Source: Litorivita sp050633545 (GTDB lineage Bacteria; Pseudomonadota; Alphaproteobacteria; Rhodobacterales; Rhodobacteraceae). Taken from it: 64,000 nucleotides of DNA. Location of the stretch: positions 124,001 to 188,000 of the forward strand of contig JBOEGS010000005.1 of the NCBI GenBank assembly GCA_050633545.1, read 5' to 3'. The number at the start of each line of letters is the position of its first letter. Position 1 is the first letter of the stretch. The notes below the pieces were generated by a model. It ran no database searches, had not been told where the DNA came from, and was given only the letters and a program-made list of their open reading frames with translations. The translations under genes and the position numbers were made by a program. Positions 35,301-43,932 of the stretch are shown here, piece by piece.

Positions 35301-36062
35301 TTAGTTGATCAGCGTCGGCTTGCCGGGCTGTGGGTTGTTTTTGGGCATAACGCCCAGACGGGTCGCCACCTCGGTATAGGCATCGGTGAGCGAGCCCAGA
35401 TCGCGGCGGAACACGTCTTTGTCCAGTTTTTTGCCAGTTTGCATATCCCACAAACGGCAGCTGTCGGGGCTGATCTCATCGGCAACGATGAGGCGTTGGA
35501 AATCGCCATCATAAACGCGGCCGATCTCGATTTTGAAATCCACCAGCTTGATCCCGACGCCATACATCACACCGGCGAGGAAATCATTGACCCGCAACGC
35601 AAGGCTGAGAATATCGTCCATATCTTGCTGGCTGGCCCAACCGAAGGCGGCGATATGCTCTTCGGTGACCAAAGGATCGCCCAATTTGTCGTCCTTGTAG
35701 CAATACTCGACAATCGGGCGCGGCAATTGCGTGCCTTCCTCGATGCCGAGCCGTTTGGCCATCGACCCTGCGGCATAGTTGCGCACGATCACCTCGAGCG
35801 GCACGATCTCGCAGGCACGCACCAATTGCTCACGCATATTGAGGCGTTTGAGAAAATGCGTCGGCACGCCGACTTGCGCCAAACCGGTCATGAAATATTC
35901 GGACAAAAGGTTATTCAAAACCCCTTTGCCTTCGATCACGGCTTTTTTTTCGGCGTTAAAGGCGGTCGCATCGTCTTTGAAATACTGCACAATTGTGCCC
36001 GGCTCGGGGCCTTCATAGAGAGTTTTCGCCTTGCCTTCGTAGATTTTTTTGCCGCGTGCCAT
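35301..36062 (-). CDS. purC: Phosphoribosylaminoimidazole-succinocarboxamide synthase
   Basis: SAICAR synthetase of 253 residues, joining aspartate to CAIR with ATP. The N-terminal IYEGKAKTLYEG (ATP-binding loop), PLEVIVRNYAAGSMAKR and the LVDFKIEIGR segment are conserved signatures. The start at 36062 has GGAGCTGGC just upstream. It is the first gene of the leftward purC-purS-purQ group and diverges from the zeta-subunit gene; both promoters must lie within the 159 nt between 36063 and 36221. Confidence 0.97.
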   Translation of the reverse strand: MARGKKIYEGKAKTLYEGPEPGTIVQYFKDDATAFNAEKKAVIEGKGVLNNLLSEYFMTGLAQVGVPTHFLKRLNMREQLVRACEIVPLEVIVRNYAAGSMAKRLGIEEGTQLPRPIVEYCYKDDKLGDPLVTEEHIAAFGWASQQDMDDILSLALRVNDFLAGVMYGVGIKLVDFKIEIGRVYDGDFQRLIVADEISPDSCRLWDMQTGKKLDKDVFRRDLGSLTDAYTEVATRLGVMPKNNPQPGKPTLIN

Positions 36063-36221
36063 GCCAGCTCCGTCCTTACAGGCGCGGATGAGTCCCCGCC
36101 GTCTTGTCGCCCTCTTAGTGCATGGGCCCGATTGCCGCAAGATCAACGCCCCCTCTTGCGCCCAATGGCACAGAGTGCATACCTAAGAGATGATATTAAC
36201 GGCAGCCGGGGGAGATTTCCC

Positions 36222-36536
36222 ATGACCACATTCGATGACCGCGAAAACGCGTTTGAAGCCAAATACGCCCATGACGAAGAAATGCTCTTCAAAGCGCAGG
36301 CGCGCTGCAACAAGCTCTTGGGCCTTTGGGCGGCCGAACTGATGGGCAAGTCGGGCGAAGAGGCCACGGCCTATGCCGCATCGGTGATCAAGGCCGATTT
36401 CGAAGAGTCGGGCCATGAGGATGTGGTGCGCAAAGTTGTCGGTGATCTGGGCGATATTGCCGATGCCGACACCGTGCGCGCGAAAATGGCCGAATTCTTG
36501 GCTGTCGCTAAAACACAGCTAATGAAAGACGCCTGA
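36222..36536 (+). CDS. F1-ATPase inhibitor zeta subunit (DUF1476)
   Basis: A 104-residue protein starting MTTFDDRENAFEAKYAHDEE, matching the alphaproteobacterial zeta subunit described in Paracoccus denitrificans, which blocks ATP hydrolysis by F1FO through its N-terminal inhibitory helix. The length is exactly that of the family. A strong GGGGGAG ribosome site precedes the ATG. It stands alone, opposite purC, far from atp genes, as is usual for this gene. Its rho-independent terminator is at 36600-36637. Confidence 0.92.
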   Translation: MTTFDDRENAFEAKYAHDEEMLFKAQARCNKLLGLWAAELMGKSGEEATAYAASVIKADFEESGHEDVVRKVVGDLGDIADADTVRAKMAEFLAVAKTQLMKDA

Positions 36537-36599
36537 TTTCGGGCTTGTGATCAAAGCGGCCAGTCGTTTCCATTTTTAACGGCTCTTGCAGGCTCAAGG

Positions 36600-36637
36600 A
36601 TCGCGCGCGGCTTGGGCTGCGCGCGATTTTTTTATTT
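36600..36637 (+). terminator. Rho-independent terminator after the zeta-subunit gene
   Basis: The arms ATCGCGCGC and GCGCGCGAT, separated by about ten bases, are followed by TTTTTTTATTTT. It lies 64 nt past the stop codon. The remaining spacer up to 36797 holds no recognised gene. Confidence 0.9.
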
Positions 36638-36797
36638 TATATCAAAACGCTAAGACACAAACCCCGGATAGCCTGACTTCCCGCCGGCCCGAAGCTCACC
36701 CAATTTCATTAAAGAGCAACGGGTTAAACAGGCGGCGGTTAAGGCCTGCGTAACCTCCTCTCCTCTACCCCTTTTGGGTGTGAGTGGGAGAACGATA

Positions 36798-38765
36798 TTG
36801 CAAAAGACAGCCCCTAGCCGACGCCGTGCGGATCAAAGCCCTCAGGGCGGCGGAGCCGCTGCGGCGCGCACCGCCCCGCGCCCTGCTTCAAAGCTTTGGA
36901 TGCAACTGGTCAAACAGGTCCTGCCTCTTGGCATTGGCCTTATCGGGCTTTGGCTTTTATGGGGCCGTATTGCCGCAATGGATATCGCACGCATTGGCGA
37001 TGCGCTTGGCGCCGTCAGCGCGCCGCAATGGATTGCCGCCTTCGGGGCCACCGCGCTCAGTTTTTGGGCCGTGGGGCGCTATGACGCCGTGGTGCACCGC
37101 CATATGCGCACAGGTTTCAACACGCGCACCGCGACGATGACAGGTGCGATATCGGTCGCCGCCGCGCAAACCATGGGCATGGGGGTTTTGACCGGCGCTT
37201 TGGCGCGCTGGCGGCTGCTCCCCGAATTGGGCGTGGTGACGGCGACGAAAATCTCGGCCACGGTGGCTTTGTCCTTTCTGGCCGGATGGGCTTTGATTAC
37301 GGCCGTTGCGGGGCTGATGCTGCCTGGACCGGATTTTCCGGCCCTGCTCTCGGCTTTGGTGATCACCGGTTTTGCGATGCTTTTGGTCATGGCCTTTTTG
37401 CGCCCCGAGGCAAAAGTGTGGCGCTGGCACATCCGCTTGCCCAGCATCAAGGCGCTGCTCGCCATCGCCGGATATACGGCGCTCGACACTCTTGCCGCCG
37501 CGGCGGCGCTGCAGGTCCTGATGCCCGATACGATGGCGATCGGGCTTGAAAATCTCTATCCGGTGTTTTTGCTGGCGCTCGGGGCGGCGCTGATCTCTGG
37601 CACGCCGGGGGGCGTGGGTCCGTTTGAACTGGCCATGCTGACGCTTCTGCCGCATCTGCCCGAACCTGAATTGATGGCCGCAATCATCGGGTTTCGCATT
37701 GTCTACTATGCCGTGCCCGCGTTGATCGCCGCGGCATTTTTGCTACGCCCGCGTAGCATTGGGGCGCGCCCCGACGCGCTTGGCGCAGGCTATAGCGCCG
37801 CCTTGGACCCCGATCTGCGGGAGGCCAAACGCTCGGAATTGGGGGTCATCCGGCAAAACGGGGCGCGCGTTTTGCAAGCCTCGGGCGCCACCGCGGCCTT
37901 GGTCGAGACCGCGCAAACCATCACACAGCTTTTCGATCCGCTGCGCGGTCAGAGCGCTGATCTGGCGCCCGCCTTGCGCCGTCTTGCGCGCGAGAGCAAC
38001 AAGACCGCCTGTATCTACAAATGCTCGGCCCGCCATGCGCTGCGCTTGCGCCAAAGCGGGATGCGGCTGTTGCATGTGGCCAATGAAACCGTCATCGACC
38101 CCGCGCGCTTTGCGCCGCAAGGCAGCGCTTACCGCCAGCTTCGCCGCAAACTCAAACAGGCGGAAAAGGCTCGGATCGAGGTGGCGCGCGCGCATCACCT
38201 GCCCTTGGCGCAGATGGCCGAGGTTGACGCGGCTTGGTCGGCCTCGCACGGGGTGGCGCGCGGCCTGTCGATGGGGCGCTATTGCGGTCAGTATCTGCGC
38301 GGGCAACGGGTCTACACGGCCTATCTGGGCCACGAATTGATCGGTTTTGTCAGCTTCCACGTCTCGAACCACGAAATGTGCCTCGATCTGATGCGCGCGC
38401 GCAGCGATGCGCCCGACGGCACCATGCATGCGCTGGTGATCTGCGCGATTGCCGAGGCGCGCGATGAGGGCCGGCGGCGCCTGTCCTTGGCCGCCCTGCC
38501 CGCCTTGCCGCCCGCCGAGGCCGCACATGGGCGGCGCGCGCGCGCGGCGGCACGGCTGCGCCATCTGGCGGCGCAAAAAACCGGCGGTCTGGGCCTGGTG
38601 CAATTCAAGATGTGTTTCAACCCGCGTCTGGAGCCGCTCTATATGGCCGCGCCCTCTTGGCCTGCCATGGCATTGGCGGCGGCCGATCTGGCGCGCGAGG
38701 TGCATTTGACCCCGACGCAGCCGCTCAGCCCCACCCCGAACCATATCGGCGCGGCGCAGACCTAA
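36798..38765 (+). CDS. MprF-like protein: flippase-type membrane domain plus DUF2156 aminoacyl-lipid synthase domain
   Basis: A 655-residue protein. The first half has about eight membrane segments of the LPG-synthase flippase type, including GTPGGVGPFELAMLTLLPH. From about residue 335 comes a soluble DUF2156 (GNAT-like) domain with SARHALRLRQSGMRLLHVANE and VYTAYLGHELIGFVSFH. In MprF and LpiA this pair attaches lysine or ornithine from tRNA to phosphatidylglycerol and flips the product, lowering negative surface charge. It is shorter than the 840-residue LpiA/MprF, so the transferred group is uncertain. No ATG exists before residue 35; the TTG at 36798 with GGGAGAA upstream is the best start. 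Confidence 0.82.
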   Translation: MQKTAPSRRRADQSPQGGGAAAARTAPRPASKLWMQLVKQVLPLGIGLIGLWLLWGRIAAMDIARIGDALGAVSAPQWIAAFGATALSFWAVGRYDAVVHRHMRTGFNTRTATMTGAISVAAAQTMGMGVLTGALARWRLLPELGVVTATKISATVALSFLAGWALITAVAGLMLPGPDFPALLSALVITGFAMLLVMAFLRPEAKVWRWHIRLPSIKALLAIAGYTALDTLAAAAALQVLMPDTMAIGLENLYPVFLLALGAALISGTPGGVGPFELAMLTLLPHLPEPELMAAIIGFRIVYYAVPALIAAAFLLRPRSIGARPDALGAGYSAALDPDLREAKRSELGVIRQNGARVLQASGATAALVETAQTITQLFDPLRGQSADLAPALRRLARESNKTACIYKCSARHALRLRQSGMRLLHVANETVIDPARFAPQGSAYRQLRRKLKQAEKARIEVARAHHLPLAQMAEVDAAWSASHGVARGLSMGRYCGQYLRGQRVYTAYLGHELIGFVSFHVSNHEMCLDLMRARSDAPDGTMHALVICAIAEARDEGRRRLSLAALPALPPAEAAHGRRARAAARLRHLAAQKTGGLGLVQFKMCFNPRLEPLYMAAPSWPAMALAAADLAREVHLTPTQPLSPTPNHIGAAQT

Positions 38766-38876
38766 ACCCGCCCGCGCCGCCCTCATGATCATGATGCAGG
38801 AAATCAATTTGTCTTGCGCGGCCAAACATGCGAGGTGGTGCGCGAGAAATCACACAAGCCCGCAAAAGGTGAGCCG

Positions 38877-39896
38877 ATGACCAATGCCTTGTCGAAAATG
38901 ATCGAAACCCGCGAATGGATCCTCACCGATGGGGCCACGGGAACGAACCTGTTCAACATGGGGCTGACCTCCGGCGATGCGCCCGAGATGTGGAACGAAG
39001 AGCACCCCGACCGGATCAAGAAGCTCTACAAACTGGCCGTCGATGCGGGATCGGACCTGTTTTTGACCAATTCCTTTGGCGGCAACGCGAGCCGCCTCAA
39101 ATTGCACAATGCCGAAAAACGCGCCCGCGAATTGTCGCGAATCGCCGCCGAGTTGGGCCGCGAGGTCGCAGATGCGGCGGGCCGCCCCGTGGTGGTGGCC
39201 GGATCGGTCGGCCCGACGGGCGAGATATTCGCCCCCATGGGTCCGATGACCCATGAATTGGCGGTCGAGATTTTCCACGAACAGGCCGAGGGCCTCAAGG
39301 AAGGCGGCGCGGATGTGCTTTGGGTCGAGACAATCTCGGCTCCCGAAGAATACAAAGCCGCCGCCGAGGCGTTCAAGCTGGCCGATATGCCGTGGTGCGG
39401 CACGATGAGTTTCGACACGGCGGGGCGCACCATGATGGGCGTGACCTCGGCGCAGATGGTTGAAATGGTCGAAGGCCTGCCGAACCCGCCCTTGGCCTTT
39501 GGCGCCAATTGCGGTGTTGGCGCGGCGGATTTGCTGCGCACGGTTCTGGGCTTTACCGCTGCGGGCGTCGAGCGCCCCGTGATTGCCAAGGGCAATGCGG
39601 GCATTCCCAAATATGTCGACGGGCATATCCACTATGACGGCACGCCCGAGCTTATGGCCGAATACGCCTGTCTGGCGCGCGATGCGGGCGCCAAGATCAT
39701 CGGCGGGTGCTGCGGCACCATGGCCGAGCATCTGGCGGCGATGCATGAGGCGCTCAGCACCCGCCCCAAAGGCGCGCGCCCGACGCTCGAAACCATCGCC
39801 GAACGGATGGGCGGGTTTTCCTCGGCCAATGACGGCACGGGCGAAGGCGAAGACCCCGAAAGCACACGCACACGGGGGCGCCGCCGCCGCAAGTAA
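38877..39896 (+). CDS. Homocysteine S-methyltransferase (betaine- or corrinoid-type)
   Basis: A zinc methyltransferase of 339 residues with the barrel of BHMT and the MetH N-terminus. Signature parts are ILTDGATGTNLF near residue 14, LTNSFGGN near residue 58, the zinc cysteine in ANCGVG near residue 208 and the GGCCGT pair near residue 280. Annotation pipelines name it betaine-homocysteine methyltransferase. With the corrinoid protein (41286) and DUF1638 protein (42084) nearby, it is more probably the homocysteine module of a split B12 methionine synthase. An AAAGGTGA ribosome site fixes the start. The Arg-rich end is unusual. Confidence 0.9.
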   Translation: MTNALSKMIETREWILTDGATGTNLFNMGLTSGDAPEMWNEEHPDRIKKLYKLAVDAGSDLFLTNSFGGNASRLKLHNAEKRARELSRIAAELGREVADAAGRPVVVAGSVGPTGEIFAPMGPMTHELAVEIFHEQAEGLKEGGADVLWVETISAPEEYKAAAEAFKLADMPWCGTMSFDTAGRTMMGVTSAQMVEMVEGLPNPPLAFGANCGVGAADLLRTVLGFTAAGVERPVIAKGNAGIPKYVDGHIHYDGTPELMAEYACLARDAGAKIIGGCCGTMAEHLAAMHEALSTRPKGARPTLETIAERMGGFSSANDGTGEGEDPESTRTRGRRRRK

Positions 39897-39917
39897 GCGC
39901 GCCACCGACGCTCTGCC

Positions 39918-41078
39918 CTAGAACAGCGACAATTGCCGATCCACCTGCGCCTCCTGCGCGGGCGGATTTTTGGTTTTGGCCGCAGCGCACGCAGGCGGCA
40001 CAAACAGATCACAGCGCAATTTCGGCTGGGCCGCATCGAGCCCCAGTTTGCGCGCCGCCAAAGCAAAGCGTTTGGCGATCACATCGGCATAGGGTCCCTC
40101 GCCGCGCATCCGCCTGTGCCAATCGCTGCGGTAGCTGGCGCCGCCGTGCATGGCGCGCACATGCGACATGACGCGGGCAGCGCGGTCGGGAAATTGCGCC
40201 TCCAGCCATTCCTCGAAAAGCGGTGCGACTTCGAGCGGCAGGCGCAGCATGATCCAGCTGGCCGCATCGGCTCCCGCATCCCTGCCCGCCGCCAATAGCG
40301 CCTCGATCTCGTGATCGGTCAATCCGGGCACAACGGGCGATGTCATGATGCGCACCGGAATGCCCGCATCGGTGAGCCGTTTGATCACCTGCAAGCGGCG
40401 CGCGGGCGGGGGCACGCGCGGCTCCATCTTGCGGGCAAGGTGGCGATCCAGCGTGGTCACCGAAATCCCCACGCGGCACAAGCCCTCGCGCGCCATATCC
40501 GACAGGATGTCGATGTCGCGCTCGATCAACGTGCCTTTGGTGACAATCGCCACGGGGTGTTTCGCGGCGTGCAACACCTCAAGACAGGCGCGCATCACCC
40601 CTTCGGCCTTCTCGATCGGTTGGTAGGGGTCGGTATTGGTGCCGATGGCGATCGGGGCGCAGCGGTAGGATTTTGCCGACAGCTCGCGCGCCAAAACCTG
40701 CGGCGCCTCGGGGCGTGCAACCAGTCGGGTTTCAAAATCCAATCCGGGCGAGAGGCCCAAATAGGCATGGGTGGGCCGCGCAAAACAATAGATGCAGCCA
40801 TGCTCGCAGCCGCGATACGGGTTGATCGAGCGGTCGAATGGCAAATCGGGCGAGCGGTTATAGGTGATCAGACTGCGCGGGCGCTCTTGGCTGACCTCGG
40901 TGCGCAGAGGCGGCAAATCCTCGCCTATGTCCCATCCGTCATGCTCGGCCGCCCGCGCCGCGGCTTCATAGCGCCCGACAGGGTTGCTTTGCGCCGCACG
41001 CCCTGGTGCAGGGCGGGTTTGCGCTGGCAACTCGGGGGCAACTGGCGGCAAGCCGAAGGGATCATCGGGTGTCATCAT
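39918..41078 (-). CDS. PA0069-type radical SAM protein
   Basis: A 386-residue radical SAM enzyme of the spore-photolyase-like branch (PA0069 family). The cluster motif is GCEHGCIYCFARPTH near residue 93; it binds a [4Fe-4S] centre and SAM. The reaction is unknown for this family. The start is one of two adjacent ATGs at 41078 and 41075 with a weak ribosome site. It is transcribed toward the methyltransferase gene at 38877 and away from the corrinoid gene at 41286, so it interrupts an otherwise co-directional methionine group. A functional link to B12 chemistry is only positional. Confidence 0.85.
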   Translation of the reverse strand: MMTPDDPFGLPPVAPELPAQTRPAPGRAAQSNPVGRYEAAARAAEHDGWDIGEDLPPLRTEVSQERPRSLITYNRSPDLPFDRSINPYRGCEHGCIYCFARPTHAYLGLSPGLDFETRLVARPEAPQVLARELSAKSYRCAPIAIGTNTDPYQPIEKAEGVMRACLEVLHAAKHPVAIVTKGTLIERDIDILSDMAREGLCRVGISVTTLDRHLARKMEPRVPPPARRLQVIKRLTDAGIPVRIMTSPVVPGLTDHEIEALLAAGRDAGADAASWIMLRLPLEVAPLFEEWLEAQFPDRAARVMSHVRAMHGGASYRSDWHRRMRGEGPYADVIAKRFALAARKLGLDAAQPKLRCDLFVPPACAAAKTKNPPAQEAQVDRQLSLF

Positions 41079-41120
41079 GGCGCAATTTTGGAACACAAAG
41101 AGAACAAATGCAATAACCCC

Positions 41121-41141
41121 AATATCTCTATGAGAAATATT
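41121..41141. promoter_or_regulatory. Imperfect inverted repeat between the radical SAM and corrinoid genes
   Basis: AATATCTC-TATGA-GAAATATT has seven of eight arm pairs and lies in the 207-nt divergent spacer. It could be an operator for one or both genes; I see no B12-box or other known riboswitch sequence here. Confidence 0.3.
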
Positions 41142-41285
41142 CACACCACAGCAGCGATTTTGCCTCTATAAGTCGGTCAAGCCTTCGCCTATGTCGCAAT
41201 CTGCGCAGCTTCGACGCCGCGCGACGCACATTCTGGCACAACGACCCGCATGCGCCGCAAGGTGCCCAGCCAAGGAAAGACCCGC

Positions 41286-41987
41286 ATGTCTGACGACCAA
41301 GACGACATTATCCTCGCTGATCTGGACGACGACGAGCTTGTCCAGCAGATGTTTGACGACCTCTACGACGGGATGAAGGAAGAGATCGAAGAAGGCGTGA
41401 CCATTTTGCTCGAACGCAAATGGACCCCTTACGACATTCTGACCAAATCGCTTGTCGGCGGCATGACCATCGTCGGCAATGATTTCCGCGACGGGATCTT
41501 GTTCGTGCCCGAGGTTTTGCTGGCCGCCAATGCGATGAAGGGCGGGATGGCGATCCTCAAGCCGTTGCTGATCGAAACCGGCGCGCCGCGTGTGGGCAAG
41601 ATGGTGATCGGCACGGTCAAAGGCGACATCCACGACATCGGCAAGAACCTTGTGGCGATGATGATGGAAGGCGCGGGATTCGAGGTGGTCGATCTGGGCA
41701 TCAACAATCCGGTTGAAAACTACATCGACACCGCCAAATCCGAAGGCGCCGATATCATCGGCATGTCCGCCCTGCTGACCACGACCATGCCCTATATGAA
41801 GATCGTGATCGACACGATGGTCGAGCAAGGCATCCGCGATGATTACATCGTTCTGGTCGGCGGCGCGCCTTTGAACGAGGAATTCGGCAAGGCCATCGGT
41901 GCCGATGCCTATTGCCGCGATGCCGCCGTTGCGGTGGAAACGGCCAAGGAGTTCATCTCGCGCAAGCACAATCAGACCTCGGCCTAG
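41286..41987 (+). CDS. Corrinoid (B12-binding) methyltransferase protein
   Basis: A 233-residue cobalamin carrier. The helical cap domain (about residues 20-100) is followed by a Rossmann B12-binding domain with DxHxxG in VKGDIHDIGKN (D114, H116, G119), the lower axial histidine motif, then GMSALLTTTM and VLVGGAPL. It matches MetH modules 2-3 and MtmC-like proteins. It should shuttle a methyl group between a donor module and the homocysteine methyltransferase at 38877. The start at 41286 (MSDDQDDI) has AAGGAAAGACCC upstream. A terminator follows. Confidence 0.95.
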   Translation: MSDDQDDIILADLDDDELVQQMFDDLYDGMKEEIEEGVTILLERKWTPYDILTKSLVGGMTIVGNDFRDGILFVPEVLLAANAMKGGMAILKPLLIETGAPRVGKMVIGTVKGDIHDIGKNLVAMMMEGAGFEVVDLGINNPVENYIDTAKSEGADIIGMSALLTTTMPYMKIVIDTMVEQGIRDDYIVLVGGAPLNEEFGKAIGADAYCRDAAVAVETAKEFISRKHNQTSA

Positions 41988-42013
41988 GGGCTGCGCCGCG
42001 TTTGAACACCGAC

Positions 42014-42042
42014 AAGGCCCGCCTCATGTGCGGGCCTTTTGC
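42014..42042 (+). terminator. Rho-independent terminator after the corrinoid gene
   Basis: The arms AAGGCCCGC and GCGGGCCTT around a loop of about seven bases are followed by TT, 27 nt after the stop codon. The DUF1638 gene starts 44 nt further on, so some read-through or its own promoter is needed. Confidence 0.85.
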
Positions 42043-42083
42043 ATTTGACCGCCCGAAACCTCTCATCCCATAAAGACCGGATC

Positions 42084-42752
42084 ATGACCCGCCCTGCCGC
42101 CCCCGATATTTTGCCTGATGACGCCACTTTGACCGAGGCTGGCGCCTTGCTGCGCGCAAGCGGGGCCCGTGTGCTTTTGGTCGCCTGCGGGGCTTTGGCG
42201 CGCGAGATCGTCGATCTGCGGGCGGTGAACGGCTGGGACCATCTGGAGATCGCCTGCCTGCCCGCGATTTTGCACAACAGCCCCGAAAAAATCGCCCCTG
42301 CGGCGCGGGCCATCATCGAGGCGCGCGGCGCGCAGTTTGATCAGGTCTTTGTCGTCTATGCCGATTGCGGCACCGGCGGCGCGCTTGAGGCGCTGTGCCG
42401 CGAGACGGGCGCGCAGATGATGCGCGGGCCACATTGCTACGCGTTTTTCGAGGGGGTCGAGGCCTTTGCCGCCAAGGGCGACGCCGATATGACCGCCTTC
42501 TATCTTACCGATTTTCTGGTGCGCCAGTTTGACGCCTTTGTCTGGCGTCCCTTAGGGTTGGACCGGCATCCGGAGCTGCTTGGCACCTATTTTGGCCATT
42601 ACGAACGGCTTGTATATCTGGCGCAGGTCGATGATCCGGCGCTCGACATCCAAGCGCAGGACTGCGCGCGCCGCATGGGCCTCGCCTATGAGCGCCGCTT
42701 GACCGGTTATGGCGATCTGGCGGTCGATCTGGCGCGTGTGGCGAAGGGTTAG
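42084..42752 (+). CDS. DUF1638 domain protein
   Basis: A 222-residue cytoplasmic protein with conserved-looking segments VLLVACGALAREI near residue 30, IACLPAILHN near residue 55 and FVVYADCGTGGALE near residue 90; the two cysteines and a histidine could bind a metal. DUF1638 genes often lie beside corrinoid methyltransferases, as here. Mutant fitness studies in roseobacters have, as I recall, tied a neighbour of this type to methionine synthesis with a split MetH, perhaps in cobalamin reactivation; I cannot verify that here. Its stop overlaps that of the convergent sufE-like gene (TTAG at 42749-42752). Confidence 0.82.
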   Translation: MTRPAAPDILPDDATLTEAGALLRASGARVLLVACGALAREIVDLRAVNGWDHLEIACLPAILHNSPEKIAPAARAIIEARGAQFDQVFVVYADCGTGGALEALCRETGAQMMRGPHCYAFFEGVEAFAAKGDADMTAFYLTDFLVRQFDAFVWRPLGLDRHPELLGTYFGHYERLVYLAQVDDPALDIQAQDCARRMGLAYERRLTGYGDLAVDLARVAKG

Positions 42753-43159
42753 GCCGCCTCTGCCGCCACTTGGTGAATGCGCTCGATCATCGCGCGCAAC
42801 CCGTTCGAGCGCTGCGCCGAGAGGTGATCATTGAGCCCCAAGCGCGCCAGTTCCTCGGCCGCGTTGACCGCCGTCACCTCTTGCACCGACAGCCCGTTAT
42901 AGAGAGCGCGCAGCAGCGCGATCAGCCCCGAGACAATCATCGCATCGCTGGCCCCGTCGAAGTGAAACACGCCGCCCTCGATGACCGGATGCAACCAGAC
43001 CTGCGAGGCGCAACCGTCCACCTTGGTCGCAGGCACGCAAAGCGCCGCGTCCAGTGGCTCCATCGCCTTGCCCGCGTCGATGACATAACGATAGCGGTCC
43101 TCCCAATCTTCCAAAAACTCGAAATCCGCCACGATGTCTTCGAATGCCGCGCTCGCCAT
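42749..43159 (-). CDS. sufE: SufE-family sulfur acceptor
   Basis: A 136-residue protein that accepts persulfide sulfur from SufS and passes it to the SufBCD scaffold in iron-sulfur cluster assembly. The active cysteine is in KVDGCASQVW near residue 51, and DRYRYVIDAGK and GLSVQEVTAVN are family-typical. The start at 43159 (MASAAFEDI) fits homologues; the longer frame to 43327 would run into the divergent lipoprotein gene. It converges with the DUF1638 gene, sharing four bases. Confidence 0.93.
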   Translation of the reverse strand: MASAAFEDIVADFEFLEDWEDRYRYVIDAGKAMEPLDAALCVPATKVDGCASQVWLHPVIEGGVFHFDGASDAMIVSGLIALLRALYNGLSVQEVTAVNAAEELARLGLNDHLSAQRSNGLRAMIERIHQVAAEAA

Positions 43160-43317
43160 AGCCCTATGCCCTTTGCCAGATTGCCAATAGCGCACAGGTA
43201 AGCGCCGCGCCCCCAAAGGTCCAGCCCCCCCAAAAGCCGCGCGGCGAAAACTGCCTTGTTGCTTTTCAAGCGCGCTGCAATAGGGTAACTGCGATAAAAA
43301 GACCAAGAGGCAGGGAC

Positions 43318-43827
43318 ATGCGCACATCCATTATCGCCCTTTCCATTTCATCGCTGCTGCTTGCGGGCTGTGGCGGCGGGTCCGTCGGCACATCGCGGTA
43401 TAATCCGGTCAACTGGTTTGGTAAAAACCGCGCGCCAGAGGCCGTTTCGACCGAGGTTGGCGAGAAAAACCCGCTGATCCCCGAACGCCAAGCGGCGAAG
43501 TTGAAATCCAAAGAGACAGTCTATTTAGGCACTTCGGTCGAGAAAATCACCGCGCTGCGCCTCGAAGAGGCCCCCGGCGGGCGAATTTTGCGGGTGGAGG
43601 CCGTCGCGCAAACCCAGCGCGCCTTTGACGTGCGGCTGATTGCCGAGCCGTCCGATGAAGGCACCTTGGTCTATACGCTCAAAGCCGCCCATCTCGACCG
43701 CGCCGCTTATGGGCCCGATCGCAGCCGCAAAATCACCGCAGCGCTGTTTTTGACCGATCAGGATTTGCGCGACATCAAAACCGTGCGCGTGGCGGGCACC
43801 AGCAACGCATTGAGCGTGCGCCGCTAG
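43318..43827 (+). CDS. Predicted lipoprotein, unknown function
   Basis: A 169-residue protein with a signal peptide and lipobox LLLAGC (lipidated cysteine near residue 18), followed by a Gly-rich spacer. The rest contains TVYLGTSVEKITALRLEEAPGG and is predicted to be mostly strand. It should be anchored to the inner leaflet of the outer membrane or to the inner membrane. No family is recognised. GAGGCAGGGA before the ATG gives a good ribosome site. It diverges from sufE and ends at a terminator (43868-43900). Confidence 0.8.
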   Translation: MRTSIIALSISSLLLAGCGGGSVGTSRYNPVNWFGKNRAPEAVSTEVGEKNPLIPERQAAKLKSKETVYLGTSVEKITALRLEEAPGGRILRVEAVAQTQRAFDVRLIAEPSDEGTLVYTLKAAHLDRAAYGPDRSRKITAALFLTDQDLRDIKTVRVAGTSNALSVRR

Positions 43828-43867
43828 GGCCATACGCGCGGCAAGAAAAACCCGTCGCAACACGAAA

Positions 43868-43900
43868 AACGGCGCCTCTACATCGGGGCGCCGTTCTTTT
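43868..43900. terminator. Rho-independent terminator after the lipoprotein gene
   Basis: The arms AACGGCGCC and GGCGCCGTT enclose a ten-base loop and are followed by CTTTTATAT. An A-run on the left side makes it usable for the convergent rnd transcript too. Confidence 0.85.
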
Positions 43901-43932
43901 ATATATCAACAGCTTGCACGACAAAGCTCAGG

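Noticed and set aside
38766..38876. Possible SAM, SAH or cobalamin riboswitch before the homocysteine methyltransferase
   Set aside because: I could not find the conserved core of any known class; the spacer is only 111 nt.
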